DNA from: Macropodus opercularis
Taxonomy: Eukaryota > Chordata > Actinopteri > Anabantiformes > Osphronemidae
Direction of reading: 5' to 3'
Length of the DNA: 64,000 bases
NCBI GenBank assembly: GCA_030770545.1
Contig: CM061100.1
Coordinates: 131,501 to 195,500 of the forward strand
In this document: in pieces, positions 1 through 10,716 of the stretch
Layout: each line of letters opens with the position of its first letter
Numbering within the stretch: position 1 is the stretch's first letter
Made by a program: the position numbers and the translations under genes
Notes under the pieces: generated by a model
The model's input: the letters and a program-made list of their open reading frames with translations, nothing else
What the model was told of the DNA's origin: nothing
The model's database searches: none

Positions 1-700
1 ATAATCAATCCCAATTCTTCTGTTTCCTGGCAAACAACAGTGCAAGTGCTGATCCAATAGTTTCTTGAATGAATTCTATCAGCTGTTGGCAGTGGATCGG
101 ACCACGGCTGACAGCACTGACTGGCTGATGAATCCGTTCCACTCAGCAGCGTCTGGAGGTCAGACGTTATCTTTAAACTCATCACCACCTTTTGTGCTGG
201 TTTCTGGTGAATGTGCACTTTAACGCTTACGTCAGTGAATAGTACGATCACAGTGGGAGGTTAAAGGGTTAAAGCTCCAGAACAGACACTAGAAACCTGT
301 GACGTCCGTCACCAAACTCCAAGTTTATCTTTCTGACACCAATGCAAGATGCAACAAATAGCTCAAAAACTCGCCGTTTGAAGCTAAATCACTGCGGGAA
401 ACACACTAGAAAACACGTGAGGACTGAAAGCTCCAGATTATTATTACATTATTATGTGATGCCGTCTTTTTGTTATTCTTCACATTATGTTGTTCTTGTT
501 TTACTTACTCGTGTAACATGTAAAACGCTTTGTGTTTTTAATTATGATGTAGAAAACCACATCCGTGACCGCGGGCGCGCGTGCACGCGTCTGCATGACG
601 GCACCACACTGAGCTGCAACGTAAATCAGCGCATGTGGCAAAAGTCACTTTCAGATTAGATTCTACCACTAATCACTGAACCACGTTTCACCCAAAGCTT
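1..700. other. intergenic, no gene recognised
   Basis: I found no exon with recognisable homology here on either strand. The stretch is mostly AT-rich and turns CpG-rich near 570-620. It may be the first intron or upstream region of a minus-strand gene whose candidate first exon lies at about 798-960. A short ORF at 342-659 has no recognisable domain and unremarkable composition, so I do not call it. Confidence 0.5.
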
Positions 701-1080
701 GGCCAAGACTCCGGGACGAGCCGAACCGTTTCCTGGAGTTCGGCTCGTTAACCGGGAGCAACAGCAGAGGCCGCGGACACAAACACGACGAGCTCACCTG
801 GAAACGTCCCGGTCTTTCCCCGCGTGTAGACTAAGTAACAGGCGCTGGAAAAGGGACGAGAGGAGCAAAGAGCAGGACGAGGCTGGTTCCGGTCCCTTCG
901 CCGTCTGGGTCTCTGCTCCAGCCGCGGCCACTTCCGTTTTCTTCTGCGTGACGTCACCACGCGCGACTCGGGGAGACGCCCGGTCCAATCAGAAGCCAAC
1001 TAATGCAGCGACAGGCGGGTTTTTTGGGGCTACGTAAGCTTTTGTAACGGGTCATGTGATCAGCGCGTGGAGGCTCGTGT
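700..1080 (-). promoter_or_regulatory. CpG-rich promoter-like region with candidate non-coding first exon
   Basis: This GC- and CpG-rich block contains a full CRE (TGACGTCA, 949-956) beside an ETS-type CGGAAGTG core read on the minus strand. On the minus strand a possible 5' splice site (CCAG|GTGAGC, exon end at 798) follows about 160 bp of GC-rich sequence. Together these look like a housekeeping promoter with a first exon transcribed leftward out of the window. No coding sequence was recognised, so the gene is unknown. A promoter serving the plus strand cannot be excluded. Confidence 0.4.
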
Positions 1081-1329
1081 CAGTAAAGCTCAGAGCTCGT
1101 ATGGTCATGTGATGCAGAAAGTAACGTGCACGTGCTTCAGCACATTAACATAGTTATATATAGAATAACATATGAAGAGAAATGGCAAAAACCGTAAATG
1201 ACTAAGTTCATTCAAACTTTTACCCTCACTACAATTTACAAGAAATGCATTTTACACCACAACATTTCTTTCACAATAGGTTAAAGGCCAAATAACTAGT
1301 ATTTTGCTCTGTTCTAAGAAACCAATCAT

Positions 1330-1900
1330 ATATAGGGACGAGGCAGAGCAGCTGTCGGGATGGTGCAAGGAGAACAACTTGCTCTGATTATAGACCACAG
1401 GAGAAAGAAACGGGACATTTCTCCACTATTCGGATGGAGGAGGCCTGACCTGGAGCATGAACACCTACCAGCCGATGAAAAGGCCCAACAGAGACTCTAA
1501 GAGACTCCTGGGGACCTTCTGCCGATGCTCCATAAAGCCTCCTAACACGCTGGCGCACGGTTCACCAGCTGCACAGAGCTCCAGGGGACGAACACTGCAT
1601 CAGGCCCAAAACGTCCTTCAGGACGCATCACACCCAGACACCATCTGTTGAACTGCCACCGTCAGGACGACGATACAGACAAACTAAATCACGGACAAAC
1701 AGACGGAAGAGCAGTTTTTACGCAACAGCCATAAGTGCACTGAACAAACAAGAAATTACTGTATAGAAGGTAACGTGTGACGGAATGAATGTTTTTTAGT
1801 TATTATCTATTTAAGTTTGTATGACATGAACTGCACTGACTGCTCGACACTTTCATTTCGTTGTTCATGTAACATGTTACAATGATAATAAACGTCTTAT
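1330..1900 (+). mobile_element. degenerate non-LTR retrotransposon (LINE) 3' fragment
   Basis: Broken plus-strand frames resemble the C-terminal reverse-transcriptase part of fish L2/Rex-type LINEs. There is a 'WCKENNL' block followed by a DHRRKKR-like segment, then, in other frames, a Cys-poor tail ending in an arginine-rich stretch and the AT-rich 3' end AATGATAATAAA near 1880. Several frameshifts and stops separate the blocks, so the copy is dead. Family assignment rests on remembered similarity to fish LINE consensus sequences. Confidence 0.5.
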
Positions 1901-2014
1901 CTATTATCCAAGTGAAAACGGGACCAGGTATCATTTCGCTCAGCTGTTCCAGTTTGTTTCGTGCTGCTCTCGTCCTTTGTGTTTATTCTGCAGAAGTAGA
2001 AATAAGTTGTTTCA

Positions 2015-2130
2015 CCAGAATCACAATCAGAAAGAGTTTATTGTCATTGTGTACACAACAAAAGCACTTGGCCCCACGAGCCAAGACAATAAAAACAATA
2101 ACGGAATTAAATAAGACACAACAATCAAGG
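2015..2130. repeat. LINE-type 3' tail remnant
   Basis: The stretch beginning AATCACAATCAGAAAGAG, with TTTATTGTCATTGTGTAC just after, matches the recurrent tail sequence left in fish genomes by L2/CR1-like elements, which usually carry tandem AATCAGA motifs followed by TTTATTG. It is short and decayed. Confidence 0.45.
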
Positions 2131-2169
2131 TGCAATTTAACAGTAATGCAAACGCAGTGAATGAGCAGA

Positions 2170-2362
2170 ATGAAGCCTCCAGGTCTGGGAGAAGCCTCAA
2201 GGTCTGGGGAAGGTCTCCAGGTCTGGGAGAAGCCTCAAGGTCTGGGGAAGGTCTCCAGGTCTGGGAGAAGCCTCAAGGTCTGGGGAAGGTCTCCAGGTCT
2301 GGGAGAAGCCTCAAGGTCTGGGGAAGGTCTCCAGGTCTGGGGGAAGCCTCAAGGTCTGGGGC
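2170..2362. repeat. 38-bp minisatellite, about five copies
   Basis: A tandem array with a 38-bp unit, itself made of two diverged halves that both contain AGGTCTGGG. About five nearly identical copies are present; the last differs by a G-run change. The array is open in more than one plus-strand frame because 38 is not a multiple of three and the unit lacks stops. Those ORFs are artefacts of the repeat. Confidence 0.9.
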
Positions 2363-2806
2363 AACCATTAAATATTTTCATACAGGTAATTATAGCAACG
2401 TAAGTTTACCTGTGTGCTTGTCAAGGTAACATGGCGAAGAATGTCGCCCTCTGGAAGCTCAACTATTTTAGCATAAAGTAACACTAATCTAATAAAACAT
2501 ACGTGTCTTCATAGGGTTCCCGAAAAATACATTTCAGCCAGTCACAGTGCAGCACGTCACCGTTTCAACCAATCACTTTAATCAGTTTTGCTTTGATCAA
2601 CAACACTCCACAAACAATAACAATAAGTAACATGGTCACACAAGAATAAAAGCCTTTCAAATTTAACCACCTGACTGAACCAAACACGTTGACGTTTATC
2701 TGACAGACTTTTACTTTATTAGATTCAGAAAACACCAAACAGCACAATAAAACAAAATCTAACTCTGATATACAAATATTTCATAAAGATCAACACAAAC
2801 ACAATA

Positions 2807-2812
2807 TTTATT
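2807..2812 (-). terminator. candidate poly(A) signal of atp6v1g1
   Basis: TTTATT on the plus strand reads AATAAA on the minus strand, about 190 nt beyond the atp6v1g1 stop codon. It is the best-placed signal for this short 3' UTR. Confidence 0.5.
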
Positions 2813-3004
2813 TCCTCGTACTGAGCAGGAAAGCGTGAGGTCATGAACTTTCAAAATAAGAGATTGCATGTTGCTTCTTTGAGTCAACACACTGAACTAA
2901 AAGGTTTTAAGCTGTGATCCACAATAACGAAGCTAACAATGCTAATGGTGTTAACATGCCCGTTTCCTCAGTTTCCCCGCCCATCTCAGCTTGGCCACGC
3001 CCCT

Positions 3005-4369
3005 CTAGCCAGCCACGCGGTAGTTGGCGTGAAATTCTGGCTGGATGTCACAGACGCGTCGCAGCAGCTCACCCAGCACCGCATCCTTGTTACTGCGGTA
3101 ACTGGTCTGGATGCGACCCATGCGCTCGGCTGTGTCACGGTCCACCTCCACTGCACTGTTACCATGGGAACCCAGGGCCTGGGGGAGGCAGACAGGTTTA
3201 ACAAAAACGGTAATGAAACAAACTGTTTAAATATGACGCTTGGTCTGAACAATCTAAAAACGTACGTCAGCTTCTTTGGTTTTAAACTCCTTCTCCCGCT
3301 GCAGACGATACTGCTCGATCTCAGCCTGAGCTTCCTCCTTCGCCTGCTTCAGACGCCGGTTCTTACCTGTGGAGGAGAACATACACATTACACCTGTTCA
3401 CACGTTCCTGGCTGGGTTCTGGTCCATGTTCGTCACCGATCATCTTTTCTTCTCTGTAAAGAATGAACCTCTTCAACCTTCACTTCTTATCTCCATGCCA
3501 ACAACAAACAAATTTGGGAGCAAATAGAGTTTCTGACAACCACCAGAACCTGGAACCAGAACAGTTAACATTAACTGAGACTGTGCCCGGCGCCCAGGTC
3601 ACCCGCGTAACATACGTGTTAACCGTCACGGCGGACGCCAGGCGCTGTCACAACAAACTGTTTAACGTCAACAAGGAACAATGAAGGTCGAAGCGGGTTC
3701 TACAAAGGCCTACGTTCCTTCTACTGTTCATCCTGGACAGCAAAGAGAGGGTTTACTGTTCCAGGAACATGTTTCACTGCACACGTGCTGAACAGACTGG
3801 AAGGCAGACTCAGCTTCATCCTCCTCTATGGTTCCCTGTCAATGGCCGCCATTACGTGATGCTCCGACACAGACGCACAGTAACAGGAACATTACTCGAA
3901 CTGGGTTTAAAGACCGAACCCGGGTCCAATATCCACACGACGTGAGCAGAGGAATAAGCCTGAGCCCGGATCCATCACGTTAGGAGGCCTGACTATGAGC
4001 CGAACTGGAAACAGGAAGTGACTGGTTCCGATAATATCTCAGCTTTGATTGTGAGCAGAATAGAACCTAAAGTAAAACACAATGACCTCTAAACACAGAA
4101 TTCTGCACGAAGGTCCGTCTCAGCCCGACTGCGTCCCAGCACCGGGCCCCGGATCCAACCAGCCCGACCTGGGCCCAAATTAACTAGTTTCATTACTTAA
4201 TTAGTTCGCTTTACTTCGCCTTTTCACCAAGAACCGACGTGTCTACGCAGCGAGCAGCTAACGGGCCGCGGCGTCGCTTCAACTCACGTTTGCGGGCTTC
4301 GGCCACCTTTTCGGCCGCTCGCTTCTCGGCCTGCAGCAGCTGCTGGATGCCCTGGGACTGGCTCGCCAT
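3005..4369 (-). CDS. atp6v1g1: V-type proton ATPase subunit G1
   Basis: This is subunit G of the V1 peripheral stalk of the vacuolar H+-ATPase, which with subunit E holds the V1 head against V0 during rotary proton pumping in endomembranes. Three coding exons (4288-4369, 3266-3366, 3005-3178) join in phase to 118 codons plus stop, the usual length of vertebrate G1. The N-terminus [20 protein letters not shown] is the family signature. Exon 2 supplies the Ala/Glu/Lys/Arg-rich helix ([18 protein letters not shown]) and exon 3 the C-terminal helix ending NYRVAG. The ATG at 4369 is fixed by homology. Exon 1 ends in phase 1 (AAAC|GTGAGT) and the Arg codon is completed in exon 2. The exon-by-exon match makes this assignment near certain; G1 is favoured over G2/G3 by the N-terminus. 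Confidence 0.97.
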
Positions 4370-4496
4370 GTCGGGTGGAGGAGGCTGCGGAGAGCGGCGC
4401 CGAACCGGAGTGAGACCCAGAGAAATGCACCGACGGAAGGCTCGACTTGATCGTCCGTGGACAGCGGTCAGCTGATGGCACGTCACGGCGAATAAC

Positions 4497-4504
4497 CACG
4501 TGAC
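4497..4504. promoter_or_regulatory. CLEAR-like E-box (CACGTGAC) upstream of atp6v1g1
   Basis: CACGTGAC lies about 130 bp upstream of the atp6v1g1 start codon and matches 8 of 10 bases of the CLEAR consensus GTCACGTGAC. Genes for V-ATPase subunits are established members of the TFEB-controlled lysosomal CLEAR network. The placement is what that model predicts, but binding is inferred. Confidence 0.5.
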
Positions 4505-4898
4505 TCGGTCACGAGGTTATTCGTCTTCTTCGTTGGTGCCGCCGGAGGCGAGGCTGCCACCAGCAGGTGATTGTGGAGTCTCGGTTCGGCGCGTGAAGAC
4601 AAGTGGTTCTGTTCGGACACAGATGTCCTTCATGCTGCCTGCTGGACGCTTGTTAACGCTGTCTGTCAGATTCAGTTCGGTTTGTTTTCAGACAGAAGAG
4701 GCAGAGAAATGTATTAACGCCGACTTTTCCTTCTTGGGTCAGAAACTTGTTTCAATTCAAAGTGATTTGCACTGACTGCTTTAGACTTTAAAGTGATTTA
4801 TTGGGGTTTTCCAACTCTTGGACATGAATAATGAAGCAAATGCTTTTTGTTGTATCATTGACGACTAGTAAGAAAAAAGAGAAAGAGAAGAAACAGAT
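4505..4898. other. short intergenic stretch
   Basis: Upstream flank of atp6v1g1 and downstream flank of the lipoxygenase gene. A TTTATT at 4797-4802 (AATAAA on minus) could serve lipoxygenase transcripts. No exon is recognised. Confidence 0.5.
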
Positions 4899-5127
4899 AA
4901 AAGTCTGTATTTGTCTGTATAACACAGTTGGTTAGTATAAAGTCTGTATTTGTCTGTATAACACAGTTGGTTAGTATAAAGTCTGTATTTGTCTGTATAA
5001 CACAGTTGGTTAGTATAAAGTCTGTATTTGTCTGTATAACACAGTTGGTTAGTATAAAGTCTGTATTTGTCTGTATAACACAGTTGGTTAGTATAAAGTC
5101 TGTATTTGTCTGTATAACACAGTTTGT
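4899..5127. repeat. 39-bp minisatellite, six copies
   Basis: Six almost identical 39-bp units, each carrying the doubled motif GTCTGTA and ACACAGTTGG, run head to tail just downstream of the lipoxygenase stop codon. Because 39 is a multiple of three, the unit reads as a 13-residue repeat in several frames on both strands. These frames have no other protein-like feature and are not called as genes. Near-identity between units suggests recent expansion or homogenisation. Confidence 0.95.
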
Positions 5128-5191
5128 AGACCACAGCTGTATTTGAACAAACATCATTCTCTCATCACGTCTTAACTACGCTCGTCGGTTG

Positions 5192-8100
5192 TTATCGCGT
5201 GACGCTGTCCTCCACGGTGGCAGGGTCCAGGTAGACGTAAGGCGGCGTCAGGTCCACGTTCCTTGCTCTGATGTCACAGCTGAGACGTTTCAGGTCGCTA
5301 CGGAAACGCGCCGCCGCGTCGAGGGGAGCGGTCTCTGTGAAGTGCTGCTCCGCGGAGGCGCCCAGAGGAACCTGAAGGCAACATCAGCCAGATGTTAGTT
5401 GATGATGTAGGTGCTCGACGCAGGGAACCGTGTGGACGCAGGGTTTGCGTTCATACAAAGTCGGCAGGTTTCTTGCTGAGCAGGTAGACGGTGGCGAGGC
5501 CGTGGACGGTGGACTTCACGTCAGGAAACGCGTCCAGCAGGCCGCGCTCGCTGCTGCGCCCCCTGCAGGTCGGAGGAGGACGCCGCAGCCCCACCGGAGC
5601 GTTTGGCATCCAGCCGAAATAATCCAGCTGCGGATGAGACATCAGATGGTAAATGAAGCAGTAGGTGAAGTATTTGGTCCTTAAATCCCTTGAGTGGCGT
5701 CTGTTTTACCTGCGCGTTGTTAACGGCTGCATGCTGCGCGGATGCATTAAATATCACCATGGTAACAAAGTATGTCAGCTCCGACACCGACGTAAAGGAC
5801 CTTGGGAAACCTGAGACCAAGTAAATTTTTAGTAACTAGCAGAGTTTCTGTTAAAGGCTTCTTTGGCCTTTTTCTTGTTTATCGTTGGCAGAATTACGGT
5901 AAAAGTAGCAGCACAGTTGTACTGTACAGATACTGCAGGAAAACCATTCTGTACCTTTCTTCTCGTCTCCTAGGCGACCAAATACAATGATCTCATTAAT
6001 CCAGCTCTGCAGCTCAGGGTCTCTGATGACATCATCATCGCCATGGTAATAACACGTGACCACGCCCTCTACATACCTGCCACCAATCGGAGCAAAGCCA
6101 TAAAAAAACTTTTGTAAAACATTTTCTAAACTATATCCTCTGGATATTTAAACCTCATTAAGAGACTAAGCTGTTAGTTTTATATAAATTTATATTTGAT
6201 CATTTACTGCAGGGAAACATCAAAACACAGAACAGAACCTATGTTTTGGATCAAATCAGACCTCTGAACGATGTCCCACAGCCGCAGACCGTCGTCACGG
6301 TAATAATAACCAGGGATGGCGTCTAGGCCACGCCCAGTGATGTCATCAGGTAAACAGAGGTCCCGATAGGTGAGCGAGGCCGACGCCCTTCTCAGATACT
6401 CCAGCGTAGCAGCTCCGCCCACTGCTGTGTACTGAATAATTAGAGACAGGGACAATTTAGCTCCTGTGGAGAAAGTTCAGGCCAGATGTCACCTGAGACA
6501 ACGGAGCAGCCGAGGATATTCAGTATATGTCGCAAAACATTTCAAATGACGTACAACAGAATAATAAGAACCATTAAACCCTCCCCAGAAAGCGGCTTGT
6601 TGCTCAGCCTGACCTCTTTGAGGAGCCCTCCATCACAGATCAGCAGCTGCCGAGCCAGAGCGTCGATCTCCAGGGTGAAGCGGAAATGAGGAGCCAGCAG
6701 CTGCAAACACAAGAACAACCACCATCAGGACCGCTACGGTAGAACCATCAGAACCAGAACCGCTACTGGTTCTCTATGTGGAACCAACTTCCAGTTCAGG
6801 TTCTAGCAGCAGACGCCCTCTCTGCTTTAAAACTAGGCTGAAACCTTCCTTTCTGACAAAGCTGATGGTTCCAGATGGTTCTGGTTTCTCTGATCCATCT
6901 CTTGGTTTTGTTGGGTCTAGTTGTGTCAGGTCTTAAACCTCACTGGGAAGAGACTTGAGATAACTGTTGTGAATTGGCGCTAGATAAATAAAACTGAATT
7001 GAACTACTGTAATACCATCAGAACCAGAACCGCTACTGTAGTACCGTCATCGACTGGTACCGATGTTTAGTTTGCTCCACAGATGAACTAGAACTGTTTT
7101 CCTACAATCACAACGTTCTTCTGTGTATTTCTCTGTTTGATGTTCTTTCACTCTAACGTCTAAACACGTGTATGACTGTGTGCATACCTTATAAAGCGGG
7201 TGCACCATGGGAAGGTTTCGAAGCGTTGCCATGGCGAAGAGCTCTGACATCACATGTGTCCGCAAGAAGTGAGAACGCAGCTCGTGATCAGCAAAGTCTG
7301 CGGAACGTACAAACGTTTTGGCCGTCAGCCAGTCGGCTTCCAGATCCTGAGGGACGAAGACGGGGTTAGACTCGCTTGGAGTCTGCTTCAGCTAGGAAAG
7401 GAGACAAGGACACAAGACAAGGCAAGGAAGGAGGTTTTAATATTAGAGTTTCCGGTTAATAAAAAGGGGAAAATGTATTTAAGAGAAGCTGCACGAGGCA
7501 ACAGTTTGACCACATTTCAAATGTTGTGAGTCATAACAGGTTGTAACGCAATAATTTCAGCTGTAGTCGCGTTTAGCTGGATATGAGTGACACCAAATCA
7601 CGCCCATGTTTTAATATCATGGTTTAAAGTCTTAGTCGTATCAATGCCACACTCACAAAGCTTGTTAAAATAAAATATTATGATTGGGATTCCTACTATG
7701 AAACATATGTTGGGGGGTCAGAGGTCAGGTGGGTTTACCTGGATGGCAACAGGAACCAGCTGGTTGTTGGCATTCAGGTGAAGCAGGACCAGCGGAGCCG
7801 TCAGGTAGTTCTGGTTTCCATTCACAGTGTTGGCCGTGAGCCCGTCCAGCAGCCGATAGTCCACCAGAAACACGTTTCCTGTCTGCGGCACATAGGTTAG
7901 ACATTTACAAACAAGCTGAGGCAAACCAGTTCTCCTTCCCGTCTGTACACTTGAGCCTGGATGGCGCCACTTTCAGTCACAGTTCTGGATCTGAGCCTTT
8001 GAATCCTGATGCGCTAGAATCCAGCTCAAATTAAACAAACGCAGCATTTCTCCACTTTGTTGATGAATCTGAGCTGAACCAGTTGGTGATAATGAAATAA

Positions 8101-9785
8101 ATCTGCTGAGCACTTCGCCTGTATTGCTACACTACACCGATCGGTTCCTGGTGGTTCGGACCCGTCTCCATCAGGTACCTCCATCTCCTGACGGAGGCTG
8201 ACACCCTCCAGCGATGCCTCCACCATCTCCTCGGTAACACACAGCTTCGCTGGGATGTCTGTGCACCGGTGAATTAAAGTAGGGTTGGCCCCATTCAGGA
8301 ACTGGTGTCCGAAGAACCAGTCGTCCCTCCAGAACTGTTCCACTAGTCCTGACCCAGAGGCAGCAGACGAATGGTTAGTAACAGTTGTGATTATTAACAT
8401 CTGCAATGTTGAAACAGCTGGAGGTTTGTCGGTTCGGTGTTGCTGCTTTCACTCGTTGTATTATTGCTTTTTTTTGTATATTTGGTGTTCTGGCGTGTTC
8501 TGATCCGGATCAAAGGGGCAGAGTCTCACTGCTGGTCGGGGTTCTGGTCTCCTGACAGAGCTGATGGATCTGATGAAAACTTGACCAGTTCTGCTGAAAT
8601 CTCAGGAAGCTCTGCAGACCCAGCTCCACCAGCCTGAGAGAACAAAGGAGAGTAGTGCAACAACAGGAAACAGGAAGCCACTGCAGAACCCTCCAAATTA
8701 AAGGTTTCATAAAGACCACTACATACGCTCTACTGACGGTCACGATCATGTCAGTCGCTTTGGAAACGGAGAATCGAACCTCAACAGGAAGTGATGTAAC
8801 ATCATCAGCCTTCATCACTTCAGGGAGACCATCGTCATAGCAACTCCAACTGTAAACAAACAAAATGAGACTTTGAATGAAATCATTTAGTTCTGTTTCA
8901 TTGTACTGTTCTTTCATCGCCTCACCCTGAGATCAGTGAAGCGTGAATATGAAAACGATTTCAGATACGTGACATACTTAATATCAAATTAAGGCTCAGT
9001 ACCGATATGTTAGACGTCGATACATCAGCTCGTTTATCCTCTGATCCAGTTCGACTGGTCGAACGTCATCGAAAACAAACTTGGCTTCAGAACAAACATG
9101 AATGAGTGAAGAGCAACTTTTCAAACTGTGAATTTGAACGTGTGTTGTCACCGACCAGTCGAATCTCTCAGAGCCAGCGGGGTCGAGCTGCTGACGGTTC
9201 GGTAGCACGGGAACACGGAGACCCCGCCCTCAGGTGTCGTAACAACAACCTTCAAACAAAACCAGGCGCTGGCTCCGGTGGGCGGGGCTTCAAGTCGAAC
9301 CAGTAGCAGAGCTCCGAGACTGCAGGGGGCGTGAACAGCGTATTCTGCCTGGCAACAGTCAGACATTCACAGTTAAACTACGCCGAGGGCTTCGTGTGCG
9401 TTGCACCTTGTTCTGTTCTGTACTTTTTCCTCTGTGGTTCTGCAGAAGCAACACATGTTCTTCAAAGCTGGGCAAACCTGAAAAGCAGAAATAACAATGA
9501 AAAAACACTGACCGTTTCAACAGGCGAATATTAGGCTACGCTGACGTAGACACCACACACATAAAAACTACTGAAAACGACTTAAGAACGTTGCACAGGA
9601 ATTCAATTATTGTTGAGACTCTTCGTTTTCATTGATTGGTTTAATGAACAATGACAGACAGATCTCTCAGCCAATGGGATGCGCCTGCTGGCTCCTCTGC
9701 TCCCAACCAACTGGATGAGGGTTCGATGGGCGTCACCGGACAGAAACAGGCGCTCGTGATACACGACAACACGGTAAATCACCAT
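5192..9785 (-). CDS. arachidonate lipoxygenase / hydroperoxide isomerase (ALOX15B/ALOXE3-like)
   Basis: Lipoxygenases are non-haem iron enzymes that insert O2 into polyunsaturated fatty acids; the ALOXE3-type members isomerise the hydroperoxides. Fourteen exons join in phase to about 658 aa: 9660-9785, 9156-9348, 9003-9084, 8727-8849, 8530-8633, 8179-8348, 7739-7882, 7188-7391, 6614-6700, 6262-6431, 5955-6076, 5710-5810, 5457-5627, 5192-5371. Exons 1-2 form a PLAT beta-barrel with TTPEGG and FPCYR. The catalytic domain has HFLRTH (two His iron ligands, exon 8), QHAAVN (His and Asn ligands, exon 12) and WMPNAP (exon 13). The C-terminus is EDSVTR, so the last residue is Arg rather than the near-universal liganding Ile. 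The end of exon 1 is the least certain junction, and the N-terminus is about ten residues shorter than 5-LOX there. Subfamily assignment is by local motif likeness only. Confidence 0.93.
6890..7005 (+). repeat. common fish dispersed repeat, 3' end
   Basis: Lies in a lipoxygenase intron. The segment with GACTTGAGATAAC, TTGTGAATTGGCGCTAGATA and a final AATAAAACTGAATTGAA matches the widespread teleost repeat tail that ends in tandem TTGAA(T). A 25-bp direct repeat flanks the wider region (6744-6768 and 7014-7038). Confidence 0.6.
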
Positions 9786-10620
9786 GGTAACTGGAAAAAC
9801 ACATGCAGGCTGGACCAGGTTGTAGAATTTTAAAATCTTGATTATCATCCCGTCAATACCCACTAAACTAAAATTCATACTTTTTAAAACCTTTTTCCTG
9901 AGATGGGTCCAAACGTCAAGACAACACTGACGGAGGATCTGCAAAGAAGAACAGGATCATCGGCATAAATCCCGGTGAGAATTACCTGAAGCATTCACTC
10001 GAAACGTGCTTTCGGTTTGTCTTTTGATCAATAATGGAAAGATTAAAAAGTGTAATATTTCCATATATATAATTATTCAATGTAAATGAATTAATTAATG
10101 TAATTATCTTTCAAGAAACTGTTTACTCCAAATGACTGCAGTCCAAAGATCTTTTACTTGGAGTGAGGGTAAATTACACAGTGAAACCAACGTTCTTTCT
10201 ACTTGAATTAATTTCAATCACAGACTGATAAACATCAATAAAAACATTATCGACGCACATGTAGTCATGAGAATATAAATGCTTGACTCACCGGTGACAG
10301 AGTCCTGCACTGACACATTTCACTCTGACTGAAATCATATAAATACATCGACTGAGTCAATATTTAGTTTTCACATTTCCAGCAAGTTCATCACATAGAA
10401 GCTGCATTTGGTTCATTCCTCAGATGAATGATTAACACGCTTCACTGATACAGGTGGAGCTGCTGCACCAACACCGATAGAGAAGTAAAGGCTTATTCCA
10501 GCAACATCACTTCGTCCTGGACCTTAACGGGCAGATGACGGAGTTTGTTTCCAGCTCAGTCAAGTCTGTAGCCCGGGTTTGTGTTTCAAGACGTAATGAA
10601 CGAAGCCAAACAAACTCCAG
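9786..10620. other. intergenic, no gene seen
   Basis: Spacer between the lipoxygenase start and the hsdl2 3' end. It is AT-rich with no exon-like homology. The first 200-300 bp presumably hold the lipoxygenase promoter, but I see no clear TATA box or CpG island. Confidence 0.5.
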
Positions 10621-10639
10621 TTTTATTATTAATGTAGAT

Positions 10640-10645
10640 TTTATT
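10640..10645 (-). terminator. candidate poly(A) signal of hsdl2
   Basis: AATAAA on the minus strand, about 75 nt past the hsdl2 stop codon. A second copy sits at 10622-10627. Confidence 0.55.
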
Positions 10646-10716
10646 CAATCTGTTCATAAACTAAACAGTCTCATTGTTAATAAACTGCAGCATTAGTGTT
10701 GTTATTGATATCGAGG

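Noticed and set aside
2130..2429. Plus-strand Gly/Ser-rich repeat frames
   Set aside because: Product of the 38-bp minisatellite. The same unit is open in more than one frame.
4899..5127. CRISPR-like regular array
   Set aside because: Units are contiguous 39-bp tandem copies without unique spacers, in vertebrate DNA. It is a minisatellite.
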